From Bryobacterales bacterium (GTDB lineage: Bacteria > Acidobacteriota > Terriglobia > Bryobacterales > Bryobacteraceae), in the NCBI GenBank assembly GCA_016789905.1, contig JAEUQC010000158.1, positions 49,815 to 113,814 of the forward strand: a stretch of DNA of 64,000 nucleotides, read 5' to 3'. The notes beneath the pieces are model-generated. The model worked only from the letters and a program-made list of their open reading frames with translations. It had not been told where the DNA came from and did not search any database. Within the stretch, counting starts at the first letter, position 1; each line of letters begins with the position of its first letter. Shown here in pieces: positions 17,928 to 27,348 of the stretch. The position numbers were made by a program, and so were the translations under genes.

Positions 17928-18707
17928 TTAGAGCGACTTCGCGATGGAAGGCGCGGCCTTCGCGGCCGAAGGAAGCGTATACACCTTCACTTCCACGCGG
18001 CGATTCTGCATCCGTCCAGCGCGCGTCTTGTTATCCGCGACAGGCTTCACGCTGCCCACGCCAAGCATCTGGATGCGCCGCAGCGGCACTTCATGTTCCA
18101 CCGAAAGGTAGCGCGCAACCGTCATCGCGCGCCGCTGGCTCAGTTCCTGGTTGTAGCTGGCCGCACCCACCGGATCGGCGAAGCCCTGCACTTCGATCAC
18201 GAACTTTTTCTGGTCTTTCACCGAACCCGCGAACGCGTCGAGCTTTTCTTTCATCTCCTTCGAGAGTTCGGCTTTGTTGAAGGCGAAGGTGATGTTCTCC
18301 GACCGCGACATCTGGTAGTTGTCGAGGTTTTCATAGAGGTTGTCGATCGACTTGCCGAACTGGGTTTCCACTTCGCCAATGCGCGTCATCGACTTTTCCG
18401 CCAGCGCGTTCGCGGTATCGGCCCGCTGCCCGGCGGCTACAGCTTTGCCGTCGGCCGTCGTGGCCATCGCCTTGGCGAGTTTCGCTTCGCGTTCCGCCCC
18501 GCTGGCGATTTCGGTGGTTTGGGAAAGCTGCTTTTCGAGGGCGTCGACATCGGCCTCCGCTTGGGTCGCGCGCTTTTCAACGGCCCCAACGCGGTTCTCT
18601 ACCGGCGCAATCGCCGCACGGACGTGACGCTTCGTGGCGCACCCCGTGGAAAACAACATGAGCCCCGCCGCCGCCGTGCTCATCAGAACCGCTTTTTGCA
18701 TGATCAT
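17928..18707 (-). CDS. OmpA-family peptidoglycan-binding lipoprotein
   Basis: 259 residues. Lipoprotein signal with lipobox LFSTGC near residue 22, then an Ala-rich coiled-coil stretch (about 30-125, Lpp-like heptads), then an OmpA-like C-terminal domain (about 135-245) with the conserved pattern VIEVQGFADPVGAASYNQELSQRRA (quoted in part: FADPVG, NQELSQRRA) and NRRVEVKVY. This domain binds diaminopimelate in peptidoglycan, so the protein tethers the outer membrane to the wall. AAGGAG lies 14 bases ahead of the ATG. It ends in a strong intrinsic terminator and is monocistronic. Confidence 0.9.
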   Translation of the reverse strand: MIMQKAVLMSTAAAGLMLFSTGCATKRHVRAAIAPVENRVGAVEKRATQAEADVDALEKQLSQTTEIASGAEREAKLAKAMATTADGKAVAAGQRADTANALAEKSMTRIGEVETQFGKSIDNLYENLDNYQMSRSENITFAFNKAELSKEMKEKLDAFAGSVKDQKKFVIEVQGFADPVGAASYNQELSQRRAMTVARYLSVEHEVPLRRIQMLGVGSVKPVADNKTRAGRMQNRRVEVKVYTLPSAAKAAPSIAKSL

Positions 18708-18818
18708 TTTTTTTAGTCAAACTCCTTTCGCACATTCTAGAGCAAACGAGAAGCCAAACGCATAAGTGCTTATTCATCAACGAATGAGATGAAGTGTAAA
18801 CGGCGGTTGTAGGGATTT

Positions 18819-18847
18819 TTGACAGTGTGGGTAAGGTAAGGTGTAGC
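18819..18847 (+). promoter_or_regulatory. Candidate sigma-70 promoter for the receptor gene at 18890
   Basis: A perfect -35 hexamer TTGACA (18819-18824) is followed after 17 bases by TGTAGC (18842-18847), a poor -10. It sits 43 bases ahead of the receptor ATG in the 182-base divergent region shared with the OmpA-like gene. Confidence 0.35.
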
Positions 18848-18889
18848 GGGTTTGTACAGGGCGGGGGAGTAGAGTATCTAGAAGGCCCG

Positions 18890-21424
18890 ATGCACTCGTT
18901 CTTTTTCCTGCTTCTGTTTCAGGTTTCGCCGGCTGTAAAGCCGGAGGAGCCAGCGCCACGCAGCGCCCAACTGAACCTGCTGGGGCAAACCGACGCCGCC
19001 AGCGGCGAGGGCCGCCGCAATGAGAATCAGCAGTTCAACCTCATCGACACCAACACGGTGAAAGACATGAACCTCCGCCTGGGCACCACCGCCACAGTGG
19101 TGCCGGAATTCCGGGCCGACACGAGCTATTTCGGATCCGAGTACGGCGGCCCGCCCTCCGCCGGCGCCGCGCTCGGTCCGGCGCCCGCGCGCACATCCGC
19201 GCGATGGGAACTGCGCTGGGCGCACAACAACAGCATCGCCTCCGCCCGCAGTTTTTTTCAGGTGGGCGATGTACGCCCCGCCCGTGAGAACGATATTGGC
19301 GCCAAGGCCGGCGTGCCGTGGAAAAAGGTGTTCTTCACCTTTGACGGCCGGCTGCAACGCGTGCGAGGCCAAGTGAACGGCAATGTGCTCGTCCCGCTGC
19401 CCAGCGAACGAACCCCGCTTACGAACGACCCCGCGCTGCGCGCCATTGTCGAACGCTACCTGGCCGGCTATCCGGCCCAGGTTCCTAACCGTGCCGATGT
19501 CGATCCGCGGATGCTGAACACCAATGCGCCGCAACGCGTGGGCACCAACGCCGCCAGCGGCCGCGCCGACATCCCCTGGAACACCCGTCACCGCCTCAGC
19601 CTGTCCCACAGCTACACTGCTCAAGCCGTCCAGGCTTTTCAATTCGTAGCCGGACAGAATCCGGATACCGACATCCATTCGAACACTTCGCGCGCGCAAT
19701 GGACGCTGACGCGCGGTGCCTCCGTTTGGTCCGCCACCGCCGGCTTCGACCGCGTAACCACCTTCATTCGCCCCGCTGGCGATTCGCTCGGCCCCACCAT
19801 TGGCGTTTCTAACTTCGTCGCCGGGCTGAGCCCCGCGCCGCCCATTCCCATTCTCCGCGCTCAGAACCGCTTTCGCGAAGCGCTCCAGGTTTCCGGCACT
19901 CGCGGCAAGCACAACTGGTACGCCGGCGCCGAAATCAGCCGCAATCAGGTGAACGGCAAAGAGCAGGACGGTGAACGCGGCATCCTCACCTTCGCCAACG
20001 ACTTCGGCCGCGATGCCGTTTCTAACCTCCGGTCCGGCACGCCTTCTTCTTTCGTCATTGCGCTCGGCGGAACCCACCGCGGCTTTCGCAACTGGTTCGG
20101 CCAGTTCTACGCCGGTGACCAATGGCGCCCAGGCTCGGCCTGGCAGTTCGATTACGGCATTCGCTACGAACTGGCCACCCGCCCGGTGGAGGTGAACGGT
20201 ATCGACCGGATCCCGTATTCCTGCGATTGCAATAACGTCGCGCCCCGGCTAGGAATTGCCTATCGCCTGCCCGGAAACAAGGGCCGCCTGCGCATGGCCT
20301 ACGGCACTCACTTCGGTGAGATCTTCGCCACCACCTACAGCCAGACACGGCTCAACCCTCCGGGCAGCGTTCGCATCGCCGTCAATCAGCCGGACCTGCG
20401 GAATCCGCTCGGCGGCATCACCTATGCCACGCTGCCGCCGAATACCCGCAGTGGTTTTTTTGAAGTCTCTCCGCACATGGTGACGCCCTACGCGCACCAG
20501 TACAACTTCAGTTATGAATCGTCCCTTCCCGGCGATTGGCGGCTGCAATTGGGCTACGTCGGCAGCCGCGCCGTTAAGCTCTTTCAGATGTGGTTTGAGA
20601 ATCGCGCGCGCCCCATGGCCGGCATTCCTTTAACCACCGCCACCATCAATTCCCGGCGCCCCGATCCCTCCCGCCTGGAGGTGTTCCGGCTGTTGAACGC
20701 CAGCCGCGCGTACTATGACGCTGCCAAAGTGACGGTTCTTCTGCCCCGCAAGCATGGCCTCACCGCCGACGTTTCCTATTGGTTCAGCAAGGCGTTGGAT
20801 CTCGGAAACGACTACACTTCCACGCTCGCCGGCGTTGACGCACGCCTGGGCCGCAGCCAGGCCGAAGAAAATGTACACCAGGATCTGAAGGCCCGCGCAA
20901 GTTTCGACCAGCCCCATGCCTTCATCGCCCGCGGCACCTACGCGCTGCCAAAATCTCGCGGGTGGGAGTTGGGTCTGGTGGCTCTGCTAAAGAACGGCAC
21001 GCCGTTCAACATTGAATCCGGCAGCGACGCTCCGGGCTTCGGCAACGTGGACGGCCAGGGAGGCGACCGCGTGGATGTCGTCGACCCGTCGGTGCTTGGC
21101 CGCGTCATCGGAGATCCAGACCGCTCCATGGCTCTCCTGCCCCGCTCAGCCTTCGCGTTCATGCCGCCGGGGGCCCCGCGCGGGAATATCGGCCGCAGCG
21201 TCTTCCGGCGCGGCAAAATCGCCAATATCAACTCGTCCCTTGGGAAGACCTGGAAACTGGGCGGCGTGCGCGCGCTGACATTGCGCGTCGAGTCGATCAA
21301 CCTGTTCAACTCCCCGCAATTCGCCGAGCCCATCAAGGAACTGTCCAGCCCGACGTTCGGCCGCATTGTGAATACGCTGAACGACGGGCGGACGTTTCGG
21401 GCGCAGTTGCGCCTGACCCTTTAG
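18890..21424 (+). CDS. TonB-dependent-receptor-like outer-membrane protein
   Basis: About 844 residues. A signal peptide (HSFFFLLLFQVSPAV) is followed by sequence with the alternating aromatic/polar pattern of a large outer-membrane barrel: YAGDQWRPGSAWQFDYGIRY, NNVAPRLGIAYRLPG, WRLQLGYVGSRAVKLFQ, ADVSYWFSKALDLGNDY. The last residues, FRAQLRLTL, make a barrel-closing strand. It resembles the barrel half of Acidobacterial OmpA-related/TonB receptors but lacks the N-terminal carboxypeptidase-regulatory domain and shows no clear plug, unlike the receptor at 55336. The ATG at 18890 is chosen because the signal peptide starts there. Ligand unknown. Confidence 0.75.
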   Translation: MHSFFFLLLFQVSPAVKPEEPAPRSAQLNLLGQTDAASGEGRRNENQQFNLIDTNTVKDMNLRLGTTATVVPEFRADTSYFGSEYGGPPSAGAALGPAPARTSARWELRWAHNNSIASARSFFQVGDVRPARENDIGAKAGVPWKKVFFTFDGRLQRVRGQVNGNVLVPLPSERTPLTNDPALRAIVERYLAGYPAQVPNRADVDPRMLNTNAPQRVGTNAASGRADIPWNTRHRLSLSHSYTAQAVQAFQFVAGQNPDTDIHSNTSRAQWTLTRGASVWSATAGFDRVTTFIRPAGDSLGPTIGVSNFVAGLSPAPPIPILRAQNRFREALQVSGTRGKHNWYAGAEISRNQVNGKEQDGERGILTFANDFGRDAVSNLRSGTPSSFVIALGGTHRGFRNWFGQFYAGDQWRPGSAWQFDYGIRYELATRPVEVNGIDRIPYSCDCNNVAPRLGIAYRLPGNKGRLRMAYGTHFGEIFATTYSQTRLNPPGSVRIAVNQPDLRNPLGGITYATLPPNTRSGFFEVSPHMVTPYAHQYNFSYESSLPGDWRLQLGYVGSRAVKLFQMWFENRARPMAGIPLTTATINSRRPDPSRLEVFRLLNASRAYYDAAKVTVLLPRKHGLTADVSYWFSKALDLGNDYTSTLAGVDARLGRSQAEENVHQDLKARASFDQPHAFIARGTYALPKSRGWELGLVALLKNGTPFNIESGSDAPGFGNVDGQGGDRVDVVDPSVLGRVIGDPDRSMALLPRSAFAFMPPGAPRGNIGRSVFRRGKIANINSSLGKTWKLGGVRALTLRVESINLFNSPQFAEPIKELSSPTFGRIVNTLNDGRTFRAQLRLTL

Positions 21425-22683
21425 ACCGACATGGTGGCCAGTTCCACGTGGCTGCGATGGCCCTCCACCACCACAATGCCGGATTCCGTGACGTAGTAGC
21501 GCTTCTTGTCCTCTTCCAGGTCGTAGCCGATGGTGGTCCCTTCCGGAATGCGAACGTTCTTATCAAGAATCGCGCGCCGGATCTTGGCGTGCCGTCCAAT
21601 GTCGACATTATCGAACAGGATCGAATCTTCCACGTGCGCCCCGGTGTGTACGCGTACGCCGCGGCCGAGAATCGAACCCTTCACGGTCCCGCCGGAAAGA
21701 ATCGAACCGCCGGAGACAATCGAATCCAGCGCCGTGCCGCGCCGTCCTTCCTGGTCGAAAACGAACTTGGCCGGCGGGTCTTCGAAGCCCGCGGTGCGCA
21801 ACTTCCATTCGCGATTGTAAAGGTTCAATGCCGGCGCCACGGCGCGCAGGTCCATGTTGGCGTCGTAATAGGCGTCAATCGTCCCCACGTCCCGCCAATA
21901 CGCTTCGGAGTTCGGCGGGTCGCCCGGAATGCGGTTCGTATTGAAGTCGTAGGCGAACATGTCCACCTTCCCCACCAGCGAGGGCAGAATGTCGCGGCCG
22001 AAATCGTGCGAGGAGCTTTCGTCGGCGGCGTCGCCGTAGAGTTCCTTCAGCAGTAGCCCGGTAGAGAAGATATAGTTGCCCATCGAGGCCAGGCACATCT
22101 CCGGATTGCCCGGCATCGTGGGCGGGTTCGGGCTCTTTTCGTGGAACCCGGTAATGCGGCCGTCGGCGGCGCACTCAATCACGCCGAATTCGGTTGCCTC
22201 CGCTTTGGGCACCGGAATGGCGGCCACCGTGATCTGCGCCCGCTTCTGCTCGTGGAATTCGATCATCTCCCGGATATTCATGCGGTAGATGTGATCGGCG
22301 CCGAATATGCACACCAGATGCGGGTCGGCTTGTTCAATCAGGTTGATGTTCTGGTAAACGGCGTCGGCCGTGCCCCGGTACCAAGTCTCACCCGCTGAAC
22401 GCATTTGGGCCGGAACCGGGATAATGAACTGGTTTTTTAGCAAACCGCCGAAATCCCAGCCGTCGCGAATATGCTGCAGAAGGGACTGGCTCTTGAATTG
22501 TATGAGGACGTACGTGGAATAAATGCCGGAATTGATCAGATTGGAAAGAACGAAATCGATAAGCCGGTACCGTCCGCCAAAAGGAACCGCCGGCTTTGCC
22601 CGCTCCTTGGTTAACGGATAGAGACGCGTGCCCTTGCCGCCCGCGAGGACGAATGCCAGTACTCTTAGTTGCATGTTGAACAC
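21421..22683 (-). CDS. glgC: Glucose-1-phosphate adenylyltransferase
   Basis: 420 residues, typical length. The nucleotidyltransferase signature AGGKGTRLYPLT is at about residues 14-25 and is followed by KPAVPFGGRYRLIDF, WYRGTADAVYQN, FGADHIYRMN (DxD-like metal site) and HEKSPNPP. The C-terminal left-handed beta-helix shows hexad repeats (ILSGGTVKGSILGRGVRV). The enzyme makes ADP-glucose from glucose-1-phosphate and ATP, the committed step of bacterial glycogen synthesis. GGGAG lies eight bases ahead of the ATG at 22683; a second ATG is at 22674. No other glg gene is adjacent. It overlaps the end of the upstream receptor gene by four bases (convergent). Confidence 0.96.
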   Translation of the reverse strand: MFNMQLRVLAFVLAGGKGTRLYPLTKERAKPAVPFGGRYRLIDFVLSNLINSGIYSTYVLIQFKSQSLLQHIRDGWDFGGLLKNQFIIPVPAQMRSAGETWYRGTADAVYQNINLIEQADPHLVCIFGADHIYRMNIREMIEFHEQKRAQITVAAIPVPKAEATEFGVIECAADGRITGFHEKSPNPPTMPGNPEMCLASMGNYIFSTGLLLKELYGDAADESSSHDFGRDILPSLVGKVDMFAYDFNTNRIPGDPPNSEAYWRDVGTIDAYYDANMDLRAVAPALNLYNREWKLRTAGFEDPPAKFVFDQEGRRGTALDSIVSGGSILSGGTVKGSILGRGVRVHTGAHVEDSILFDNVDIGRHAKIRRAILDKNVRIPEGTTIGYDLEEDKKRYYVTESGIVVVEGHRSHVELATMSV

Positions 22684-22767
22684 TCCCGCCGGGCACGGAA
22701 CAGATCCCGGCTATCACGCGCCCGGGTCGGGGGAACTTCTGGCGAGGGCGGGCGCGCCCTCAAGGTA

Positions 22768-22798
22768 CAGCACACTACATATATCTAAGTATGTGCTG
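22768..22798. promoter_or_regulatory. AT-rich inverted repeat upstream of glgC
   Basis: CAGCACA (22768-22774) pairs with TGTGCTG (22792-22798), with three more inner pairs around an AT-rich centre. It lies in the 145-base gap between the MscS gene and glgC. On the minus strand TTGCGT followed by an AT-rich TATGTA at 18 bases could be a glgC promoter overlapping this repeat, which could then be an operator. Both readings are tentative. Confidence 0.3.
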
Positions 22799-22828
22799 AA
22801 CGCAAGCGGGCGCGCCGGGATTTTGTTT

Positions 22829-23629
22829 TTACCCTTGCCGCTGCCGGATCGTGATCTGCTGCTCCGGCGCCGGGAAACCGGCCCGGCTCAGCAGTTTATT
22901 GGTGTCGAAATAGACCTGCCAATAGTGGTCGGTATGCGTGTACGGGCGCACCGCCAGCACCGGGCCCAGCAGGTTGAAATCCAGTATTTCCACGTCCGGC
23001 GCCGGGTTGGAAACTACGTTCGGAATCTCCAATAGCTGCCGCTTGAGTTGCGCGATCGCTGCGTTCACATCCGCCGCGCCATTCAATTGCGCCGTGCGAT
23101 CCACGCGCCGGAACGGGTTCGTCGAGTAGTTCAGAATGGTGTCGCTAAAGATCTTGTTGTTCCCCACGAACGTGGATACGTTGTCCGGCGAAAGGATCGT
23201 CGTCGCGAACAAGCCGATCTCGTGCACCGTTCCCGTAACGCCGCCCGCCTGCACAAAGTCGCCCACTTTGAACGGGCGCAGAATCACCAGAAACACGCCG
23301 GCCGCGAAGTTGGCCAGTAACCCTGCCCACGCGGCGCCAATGGCAATGCCCGCGGCGGCGATCAACGCGGCGAACGTCGTTGTCTCCACGCCGAAGTAGC
23401 CCAGAATCGCCACCACCAGCGCAATGTTCAGTGCCACGCCGATGCTCGCAATCAGCCACTGAATCAGCGTCTCTTCAATCTTCTGCCGCCGCAGCGTGCG
23501 GCCCAGAATGTTCGTGGATACACCGATCAGCCAGCGCCCGATCAGCCACAGCGCGATGGCGCCCAGGATCTTGAACCCGACAGCGGTAAGGATAGGAATT
23601 GAGTTCGTCAGTAGTTGTTGGAAATCCAT
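22829..23629 (-). CDS. Small-conductance mechanosensitive channel, MscS family
   Basis: About 266 residues, close to E. coli MscS. Three membrane helices at roughly 10-32, 57-80 and 83-108; the pore helix is Gly/Ala-rich (AALIAAAGIAIGAAWAGLLANFAAGVFLVILRPF, seen in part as GIAIGAAWAGLLANFAAG), followed by KVGDFVQAGGVTGTVHEIGLF, the beta-domain signature. The channel opens on membrane tension and releases solutes during hypo-osmotic shock. The start is the ATG at 23629; the frame is open further upstream but that part overlaps the divergent gene at 23681 and is not conserved-looking. The 51-base divergent region carries both promoters. Confidence 0.93.
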   Translation of the reverse strand: MDFQQLLTNSIPILTAVGFKILGAIALWLIGRWLIGVSTNILGRTLRRQKIEETLIQWLIASIGVALNIALVVAILGYFGVETTTFAALIAAAGIAIGAAWAGLLANFAAGVFLVILRPFKVGDFVQAGGVTGTVHEIGLFATTILSPDNVSTFVGNNKIFSDTILNYSTNPFRRVDRTAQLNGAADVNAAIAQLKRQLLEIPNVVSNPAPDVEILDFNLLGPVLAVRPYTHTDHYWQVYFDTNKLLSRAGFPAPEQQITIRQRQG

Positions 23630-23680
23630 AGTAAGTAGAGCATCCCGGCCCGGGGGGCGTTGCATGGTATTGATATTGGG

Positions 23681-24034
23681 ATGAGATATCTTTTCGTTGC
23701 ATTCGGCGCCTGCGTTCTCACTGTCGGCGGTTTGCGGTTGCTCGGCTGGGCCCCGCTCCCGGAGACGGTAAAGCTCGATAACGCCCGTGTTCGTGTCAAG
23801 GAAGTTGTCTATCTGCCGGGCGTGCCGCGCGAACGCTACACGCGCCCCACCGATCAGGTTATTGTCTGGCTCGACGACGCCAAGTATGAACGCCTCGATT
23901 CGGTCACCAAGGAAAAGACCACCCGTCAGCGCAAGGCCGGCGAAATCCTTTGGCACAGCAAAGGAGAGGACGCGCCCGTTCTGACCAACCTGGGAGCAAA
24001 GCCCTACCGTACGCTGACCATTGAGCTAAAGTAG
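23681..24034 (+). CDS. Small exported or membrane-anchored cupin-like protein
   Basis: About 117 residues. An N-terminal hydrophobic helix (YLFVAFGACVLTVGGLRLLG) is followed by a beta-rich domain with RVKEVVYLPG, DQVIVWLDDAKYERLD and GEILWHSKGEDAPVLTNLG, a pattern like the double-stranded beta-helix of small cupins. The metal-binding His pairs of canonical cupins are not all present. It is probably periplasmic. The ATG at 23681 is chosen since it opens the hydrophobic helix; 23660 is an alternative. Its function is unknown. Confidence 0.62.
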   Translation: MRYLFVAFGACVLTVGGLRLLGWAPLPETVKLDNARVRVKEVVYLPGVPRERYTRPTDQVIVWLDDAKYERLDSVTKEKTTRQRKAGEILWHSKGEDAPVLTNLGAKPYRTLTIELK

Positions 24035-24159
24035 CGCAGCGCCTCCAAGGCAAAAAACGGACGGCGCCGGCAGGTTTGTTTGTTATCATCAAGATTCTCT
24101 TTTGTAGCGTTGTAGTCCTCCTTCGGGCCTGCAATTAGGCTCGATTGTTTTTCCAAAGC

Positions 24160-27100
24160 ATGTCCGAAAACCATGATTGCGTAGCACCACGGTGGGTTCA
24201 GACGCTATCTGAATCGACTTCTCCGGTGATTGAGGCAAGCATTGTCGCGTCGCCGGATCAACAGCCAGATGCGCTCGGCGCTGTACTTGGTCCAATTGTC
24301 CGTGTGCTTTCTGGCCCGCTTCTGCTCCTGCGGATGGACGCAAGCGCCGCGTTGACCGCTGCCGCCGCCGCTGGAGAAGGCTGCCTCGTCTATTTTGTTC
24401 ATACCGACGTACAAGTGCTCCGGGCCGCCTACCGGTCCACCATTCGCACGCCGTACTCCAGCAAAATTCTCTTTTTCCACGGCCAGCCGCTCGATTTCTT
24501 TCGCAATTTTCCCATCCATCCGGCCGCCGTCGCCGTCCCCGGCGGCGATGACCTGCTTGCCGTCTGGCGGGAACTGCCTGCGGGCGCTGCTGTTGTCGTC
24601 CAACAGCATTTCCACCAGGAAGACCATTGGGTGGACGCGGGTCATTTCGAACGAATCCGCGGCTATGATGGCGGTCGCGTTTTTCGCGCCTCCGGCCGGT
24701 TCCCTGCCATTGTCGCCGGCCTTCCTTCCGCCTTGTTCCAATCGGCAAGAGTTCTGCTCGCCGAGCTCTATTTTGTACAGGGCGGACTCTGTGTTGAATC
24801 GCCATTTACTCCCTGCGAACAAGTTTTGGGCCCCGTCCGCCAGTGGGCGCGCGCCAATCAGCCGGCCGCTGTCAGCGGCTATGGGGAATGGCCCTGGAAT
24901 GCTGCGTCGCCCCCGCTGCCCGACACGCTGCCAAACGGCGAGCGCTGGCCGCTCATTTCCATCGTCACGCCGTCTTTTAACCAGGGTCGCTACATCGAGG
25001 AAACAATTCTCTCCGTCGCGCGCCAGGGCTATCCGCGCGTGGAACACATTGTCATGGATGGCGGCTCCACGGATTCTACCGCCGCCGTCATGCGCCGTTA
25101 CCGTCACCATCTCGCGGTAGCCGTTTCGGAGAAAGACAACGGCCAAAGCCACGCCATCAACAAAGGAATGGCGCACGCCTCCGGCGACATTTCCACCTGG
25201 CTCAATAGCGACGATATGCTCGCGCCGGGCGCCCTGGCCGCCGTTGCCATGGGCTTCCATACCTCCCGCGCGGACCTTGTCGCGGGAATCGTAACCCTCC
25301 GTTCCAACGGTGCCACCGTCGGCCATCACATGACCTGCTGCGAACCGGGACTGCTTCCCCTGGACGATCTGCTGGACCTCGATGGCGGTTGGAACGCTGG
25401 CCAGTTCTTCTATCAGCCGGAGGTTATGTTCTCACGGGAACTCTGGGAGCGCGCCGGGGCAAAAGTCCGCGAGGACCTCTTCTACAGCATGGATTATGAC
25501 CTCTGGGTGCGGATGGCCGAAGCCCAGGCGCGCATTCACGTCATCGGCCACCCCGTTGCCTGGTTCCGCCTCCATGAGGAACAAAAGACCAACGCGGAAC
25601 AGAAATTCAAAGCGGAACTGCGGCGCTACGTCGACGAGTTTTATCAACGCACCGGACGCCCGCGCCGCCCCAGCAAGGCGCACGCTCAGCCCAAGCAGCA
25701 GCTGCGCATCGCCATGCTCAATGACCATGGCTTTCGCTACGGCGCTGGTATCGCGCATAAGCGCCTCGCTGACGCGCTCACCCTTTCCGGCCACACTGTC
25801 TTGCCATTTTCCCTCCGCGCTGAGCCCGGCTACACGTCCGAACCCACCACCCTTTCAGCTTCGGAAGTTGCTCAGCATATCGGCGCCGCAAATCCGGATG
25901 TCGTGATCACTGGCAATCTTCACTCAGCCGGCCCTGACCCATGGCAACTCGGCATTCTTGCGGAGAAGTATCCGGTCATGGCCGTCCTCCACGACTTCTG
26001 GCTGCTCACTGGGCGCTGCGCCTATCCGCGCCCGTGCGAAAAATTCGTCACCGGTTGTGACGATACCTGCCCCACGGCACACGAGTATCCCAGCTTGCCT
26101 CCTCACAAGATTGCCGAGGCTTGGCGCCGCAAACAGCAGCTCCTCTTTGCCGGTAACCAACTCATCCTGCTTGGCAATTCGGCCTGGACCACAGCCTTCG
26201 CACGCAATGCCATCCGCGCCACTGCCGGACGCGGCAAGCCTAGCCCCGTCGAACAGTTCCGCTTGAACTTCCCGCTGCACGAGTTCCGCGTGAAGGATCG
26301 CGTGACTTGCCGTCTCGCGCTCGGCTTGCCGGAGCAAAACTTCATTGTCCTGCTTACTGGCGATCTTTATGACAAACGCAAGAACACCCAATTGGCACTC
26401 GATGCTCTGGCCAGTTTGCACCTGCCCGATCTTACCGTCGTCAGCCTTGGACAAAAGCGAGATGGCGAATCTTTCGATCTTCCCGATGTCCGTCGCCTTG
26501 GGCATATCACCGACACTGACAAGCTGACCTCGCTCTACTCTGCCGCCGACCTCTTCGTTGGCCCCAGCCAGGAGGAGACATTCGGCCAGGTTTTCATTGA
26601 AGCGATTGCCTGTGGAACTCCAGCTATCGGCTTCCGCGCTTCCGGCATGCAGGAGGCCGTTGTCCATGGCTTGACGGGACTGCTTGCCGAGGATTGTTCG
26701 GAGGCCAGCCTCGCCTCGTCCATCTACTACCTCTATACCCACCCCGAGTTGCGTCGCGATATGGCGCGCTGGGGACGAATCTACGTGGAAAACGAGTGGT
26801 CCCCGCAGGCTTCCTATTTCCATCTCTTTCAGGCGTGGAGGCGCTTGGGTCTTTTAGAAAAGCTGCAACTGCCTCCGAAGATCTCCTTCCTGCCTCAGCA
26901 GCCTGAAACGCCGGAATGCCGCACCATTCACCCGGAAGCCGGCGTTACCATGGATTCCACCTCGCTTGGCTCTGAAGAAGGGCCGTATCCAGAGTATTCG
27001 CTGCCGAAATTCCGCTGGGCCTACGGGCCGGTTTCAGAATGCAACTTGCATTCCGAAAACGATGGCCCGCACTCGTTAATTCTGCGGTACCGGAACTTGC

Positions 27101-27348
27101 ACGGCGGGCAGACGATGCACTTGCACTTGAACGGCGCGCCGCTCGGCGATTTCACCTTGCCGGAAACCGGTATTGGCTCAGGGCGCCTGCTCTGTGTGAA
27201 GGCGGACATCCGCCGCGGCCCGAACGAGTTGCGGCTGCGGTTCTCTCGCTGGGACGATCCCGCCGTGTCGGGCCGGCCCCTCGCCGTGCTGTTCACTGAG
27301 TTTTCCCTGTTCCCGGACGTGTCATCCGCCCATTCCCCTCGCTTATAG
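24160..27348 (+). CDS. Giant bifunctional glycosyltransferase (GT2 + GT4) with extra N- and C-terminal domains
   Basis: About 1062 residues. Residues 1-255 form a domain I cannot assign. A GT2 domain (about 262-440) has ISIVTPSFNQGRYIEETI, MDGGSTDST and NSDDML (DxD-type). A GT-B/GT4 domain (about 510-900) has RYGAGIAHKRLADAL, LTGDLYDKRKNT and the nucleotide-sugar motif GPSQEETFGQVFIEAIACGTPAIGF (seen as E(x7)E). Residues 930-1062 are beta-rich and end in a jelly-roll-like segment (NEVRLRFSRWDDP-like: NELRLRFSRWDDP). It probably adds two sugars in sequence to a surface glycan or glycoprotein. The ATG at 24160 is used; a TTG at 24145 is possible. It converges with the GT2 gene ending at 27343 (six-base overlap). 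Confidence 0.85.
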   Translation: MSENHDCVAPRWVQTLSESTSPVIEASIVASPDQQPDALGAVLGPIVRVLSGPLLLLRMDASAALTAAAAAGEGCLVYFVHTDVQVLRAAYRSTIRTPYSSKILFFHGQPLDFFRNFPIHPAAVAVPGGDDLLAVWRELPAGAAVVVQQHFHQEDHWVDAGHFERIRGYDGGRVFRASGRFPAIVAGLPSALFQSARVLLAELYFVQGGLCVESPFTPCEQVLGPVRQWARANQPAAVSGYGEWPWNAASPPLPDTLPNGERWPLISIVTPSFNQGRYIEETILSVARQGYPRVEHIVMDGGSTDSTAAVMRRYRHHLAVAVSEKDNGQSHAINKGMAHASGDISTWLNSDDMLAPGALAAVAMGFHTSRADLVAGIVTLRSNGATVGHHMTCCEPGLLPLDDLLDLDGGWNAGQFFYQPEVMFSRELWERAGAKVREDLFYSMDYDLWVRMAEAQARIHVIGHPVAWFRLHEEQKTNAEQKFKAELRRYVDEFYQRTGRPRRPSKAHAQPKQQLRIAMLNDHGFRYGAGIAHKRLADALTLSGHTVLPFSLRAEPGYTSEPTTLSASEVAQHIGAANPDVVITGNLHSAGPDPWQLGILAEKYPVMAVLHDFWLLTGRCAYPRPCEKFVTGCDDTCPTAHEYPSLPPHKIAEAWRRKQQLLFAGNQLILLGNSAWTTAFARNAIRATAGRGKPSPVEQFRLNFPLHEFRVKDRVTCRLALGLPEQNFIVLLTGDLYDKRKNTQLALDALASLHLPDLTVVSLGQKRDGESFDLPDVRRLGHITDTDKLTSLYSAADLFVGPSQEETFGQVFIEAIACGTPAIGFRASGMQEAVVHGLTGLLAEDCSEASLASSIYYLYTHPELRRDMARWGRIYVENEWSPQASYFHLFQAWRRLGLLEKLQLPPKISFLPQQPETPECRTIHPEAGVTMDSTSLGSEEGPYPEYSLPKFRWAYGPVSECNLHSENDGPHSLILRYRNLHGGQTMHLHLNGAPLGDFTLPETGIGSGRLLCVKADIRRGPNELRLRFSRWDDPAVSGRPLAVLFTEFSLFPDVSSAHSPRL

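Noticed and set aside
23630..23956. 109-residue N-terminal extension of the MscS gene
   Set aside because: Overlaps the divergent cupin-like gene and lacks channel-family features; MscS length fits the ATG at 23629.
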